Assembly (NCBI RefSeq): GCF_026151205.1
Contig: NC_087074.1
Coordinates: 11,637,182 to 11,701,181 of the forward strand
Source of the DNA: Bolinopsis microptera
Lineage: Eukaryota > Ctenophora > Tentaculata > Lobata > Bolinopsidae
Direction: 5' to 3'
Length of the DNA stretch: 64,000 nucleotides
Positions 62,098 through 64,000 of this stretch are shown here, one piece after another. Made by a program: the position numbers and the translations under genes. The notes under the pieces are model-generated. The model searched no databases. It was not told the origin of the DNA and saw nothing but the letters and a program-made list of their open reading frames with translations. Each line of letters begins with the position of its first letter. Position 1 is the first letter of the stretch.

Positions 62098-64000
62098 TTA
62101 CTGATAGCGGAGATTTCCTAAAAATTCGTCGATGTCTTTATCGATGTATCCTTTCGACTGAAATTAGAATTTAGTATTTAAGTTACATTATAACGGATAC
62201 AATCTGTTGATTTAAACACGAATAATCGATTTCAATGTATGATAACAATAAAAGAAGGTAGTCTTCATTATATCAGCACCATGATTATTATATATTGACT
62301 CACCTTTTTCTTTTTCAGTGACTTCTTCTGAGATCCAGATTTCGAGTTGCTGGGTGAGATTTTGATCTTACTATTCTCACCGGACGATTTTCTCTTCTCC
62401 TTAGCTTTAGAAGAATTCAACATATTAAGACAAGTTTTCCTGTGCAGAGTGAGCCCACTCTTACTGCTACACTTCCTCCCACAATTAGAACAGATCAAGT
62501 ACATCTTGGAACATGTCTCTGAATGTACGGTAAGAACAGCCAAGGAAGGAAACGATTTTCGACAGATTTCACATGTAAAACTAGACTTTAGTTTCATTTT
62601 GTTCTCCACGTTTTGGTACCAGGTGTCACAGCTGTCCTCTATAACGGAGGGGCTGTTTTCTTTGGTCCTGTTGTTTTCAACCGCACTCCTGTTCAAATCA
62701 CCTGATTTCCTGACACTTTTATCCAGGAGTTTTGGGTGCCGATCCTTACCCTTGGAAATACTTAAACGAGTCCGAGATTCCAACCGTGATGTCAACCTGA
62801 TGTCTGGATGACACCCTGCTTGAGGTGCAACTTCGTCTCCATCGATAACAAGTTCCTGGGAATCGTTTATGTCATCCTCCATTTCGATAAATGAAGGAAG
62901 ATGTTCAGCTTCCTCTAATTCTGTTGCTAATTCCTCGCCGTTGTCTTGAACTTCATGTTCAGCAGCTACCAGTATATCTTTAGATTTAACACCCTTCTTT
63001 CGAGAGTCGCTAGGTTTAAGTGGTGGTACATAACGCTCTTTCTTCATGAGTGGTATCAACCTTAGCTTGGGACTTTTGACTGGGGATTTCTTAAGTGGAG
63101 AATCTACCTCAGATTCTGATAAAGCAACAGACTTAGACAGGTCTTTTGCAGAAAAGAGGCCAAGTTCATCGCTCGTAGCACTGATATGTTGCTCCTCATC
63201 AGATGAGTCAAGCAGATCTTTGTCTTGAGAGGATATAGGAGGGAGTTTGGTGGTTTTCTCCCTGACCTCGTCATCACTCGCTGCTTCCTCTTGCTCGTTT
63301 TCAGACTCTTCATCTTCTTTCTGGTTCCTGTACAGTGTCCTGTTCGTTATCTCTGCTTTTGGAGACATGTTTACTGATGATGAGGAAATTGTTGGGAAGA
63401 GACTTGACACTGTTATTGAGTTATTATTCTCGTCATAGTTCTTGGGCGAGTCGATATTTTCCTGATCCTTGAAGCTGAACGTTTTGGTGCTGGGGCATTT
63501 TCCTTTCTGATTATCTTTGTAATGATTACTGTGACAAGAGCAAGAGTTCTGGGAGCCTTCTGGGATAAAAACTGGTTTAGGTCGAGATGCTTCATCAATA
63601 TCAAAACTAGAATTAGCATTTTCTTCTATAAACGACGGCATGATGGTGTCAGCAATTTTCTGTCTGACAGATAATGCTGCAGATACAGCTACTTTGGAAG
63701 TAACTGGAGTGGAACTATTCTGGGGACTTTTTGGAAGGTTTGAAGAATTATTAAAAGACTTGAGGAGACTCTCTGCCATAACACTATCTGACTCGCTCAT
63801 GTGACGAAACCGAGGAGTGCTAATCACAGAGTCCTCTCCTTCAGAGCTTAGGGACTCGTTAACAAACTCTGGAGTGATCGGAGGCTTCTTGAGTGATTCC
63901 TTCTCTTTCTCTCTTTTCTTTTTCTTCTTTTTGATTTTACTGCAGAGCTTTTTGCTTTTGCTGGAAAGCTTTTCACTGGCATCTTTTTTAGATTTCCGTC
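62098..64000 (-). CDS. C2H2 zinc-finger nuclear protein, 3' part (gene runs off window)
   Basis: A long exon (62304-64000 and beyond) is open to the window edge. It continues through donor GTGAGT into a last exon, 62098-62157, encoding SKGYIDKDIDEFLGNLRYQ and a TAA stop. The upstream part is lysine-rich (SKSKKLCSKIKKKKKK) and the middle is acidic and serine-rich with many SP/TP sites. Near the C terminus are two zinc fingers, CEICRKSFPSLAVLTVHSETC and CSNCGRKCSSKSGLTLHRKTC, both of C2HC form. A basic tail follows. It is likely a nuclear, chromatin-related protein. The family is not recognised. The true N terminus lies beyond 64000. Confidence 0.72.

Noticed and set aside
1-64000. CRISPR arrays, bacterial operons, prophage
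   Set aside because: Repeats lack repeat-spacer structure, and genes are spliced and eukaryotic.

Overview
The window is a stretch of an animal (metazoan) nuclear genome, most likely an invertebrate and possibly an early-branching one. The evidence is spliced genes with GT..AG introns, intron-poor rhodopsin-type GPCRs, an F-type (fucolectin-like) lectin domain, 5S rRNA and U2 snRNA genes, and a dense mixture of Penelope, LINE, LTR, Polinton-like and MITE elements. The sequence alone does not fix the species or phylum.

The backbone is one very long minus-strand gene, an exportin-4 (XPO4) homolog. I reconstructed it as 23 phase-consistent exons running from an ATG at 60136 to a stop at 18805, giving about 1093 codons. 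Its introns hold most of the rest of the window. Intron 6 contains a 5S rRNA and a U2 snRNA gene. Intron 8 contains an unrecognised five-exon plus-strand gene. Intron 12 (about 16 kb) contains a 366-bp satellite split by a LINE and bordered by an 8.2-kb Polinton-like element. Intron 13 contains two GPCR genes plus two GPCR fragments. Intron 21 contains a minisatellite, an F-type lectin gene truncated by a poly-G inverted-repeat insert, and a cysteine-rich secreted protein. Intron 22 contains a TA-flanked inverted-repeat element.

Left of XPO4 (1-18.8 kb) is a transposon-rich zone. A Penelope-like composite with a 13-bp target duplication sits inside a Harbinger-like inverted-repeat element. 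Next is an LTR element with intact 779-bp LTRs that encodes Gag and protease but no reverse transcriptase. Then come nested hAT-like and TA-flanked MITEs. All of this appears to lie in introns of a small plus-strand BTB-like gene (candidate exons from 786 to 16949) convergent with XPO4. Right of XPO4 are a single-exon SIVA homolog and the 3' part of a lysine/serine-rich C2H2 zinc-finger gene, both on the minus strand, the latter running off the window edge.

The best candidate for something undescribed is the element at 43321-51494. It has 531-bp terminal inverted repeats starting with AG and a perfect 6-bp target duplication, which are Polinton hallmarks. It encodes only a protein-primed-type DNA polymerase B with an endonuclease-VII-like insertion and a spliced zinc-finger/acidic protein. 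It carries a tRNA-like Pol III module in each terminal repeat and a triplicated TATA-containing promoter in front of the polymerase. Integrase, packaging ATPase, protease and capsid genes are not visible.
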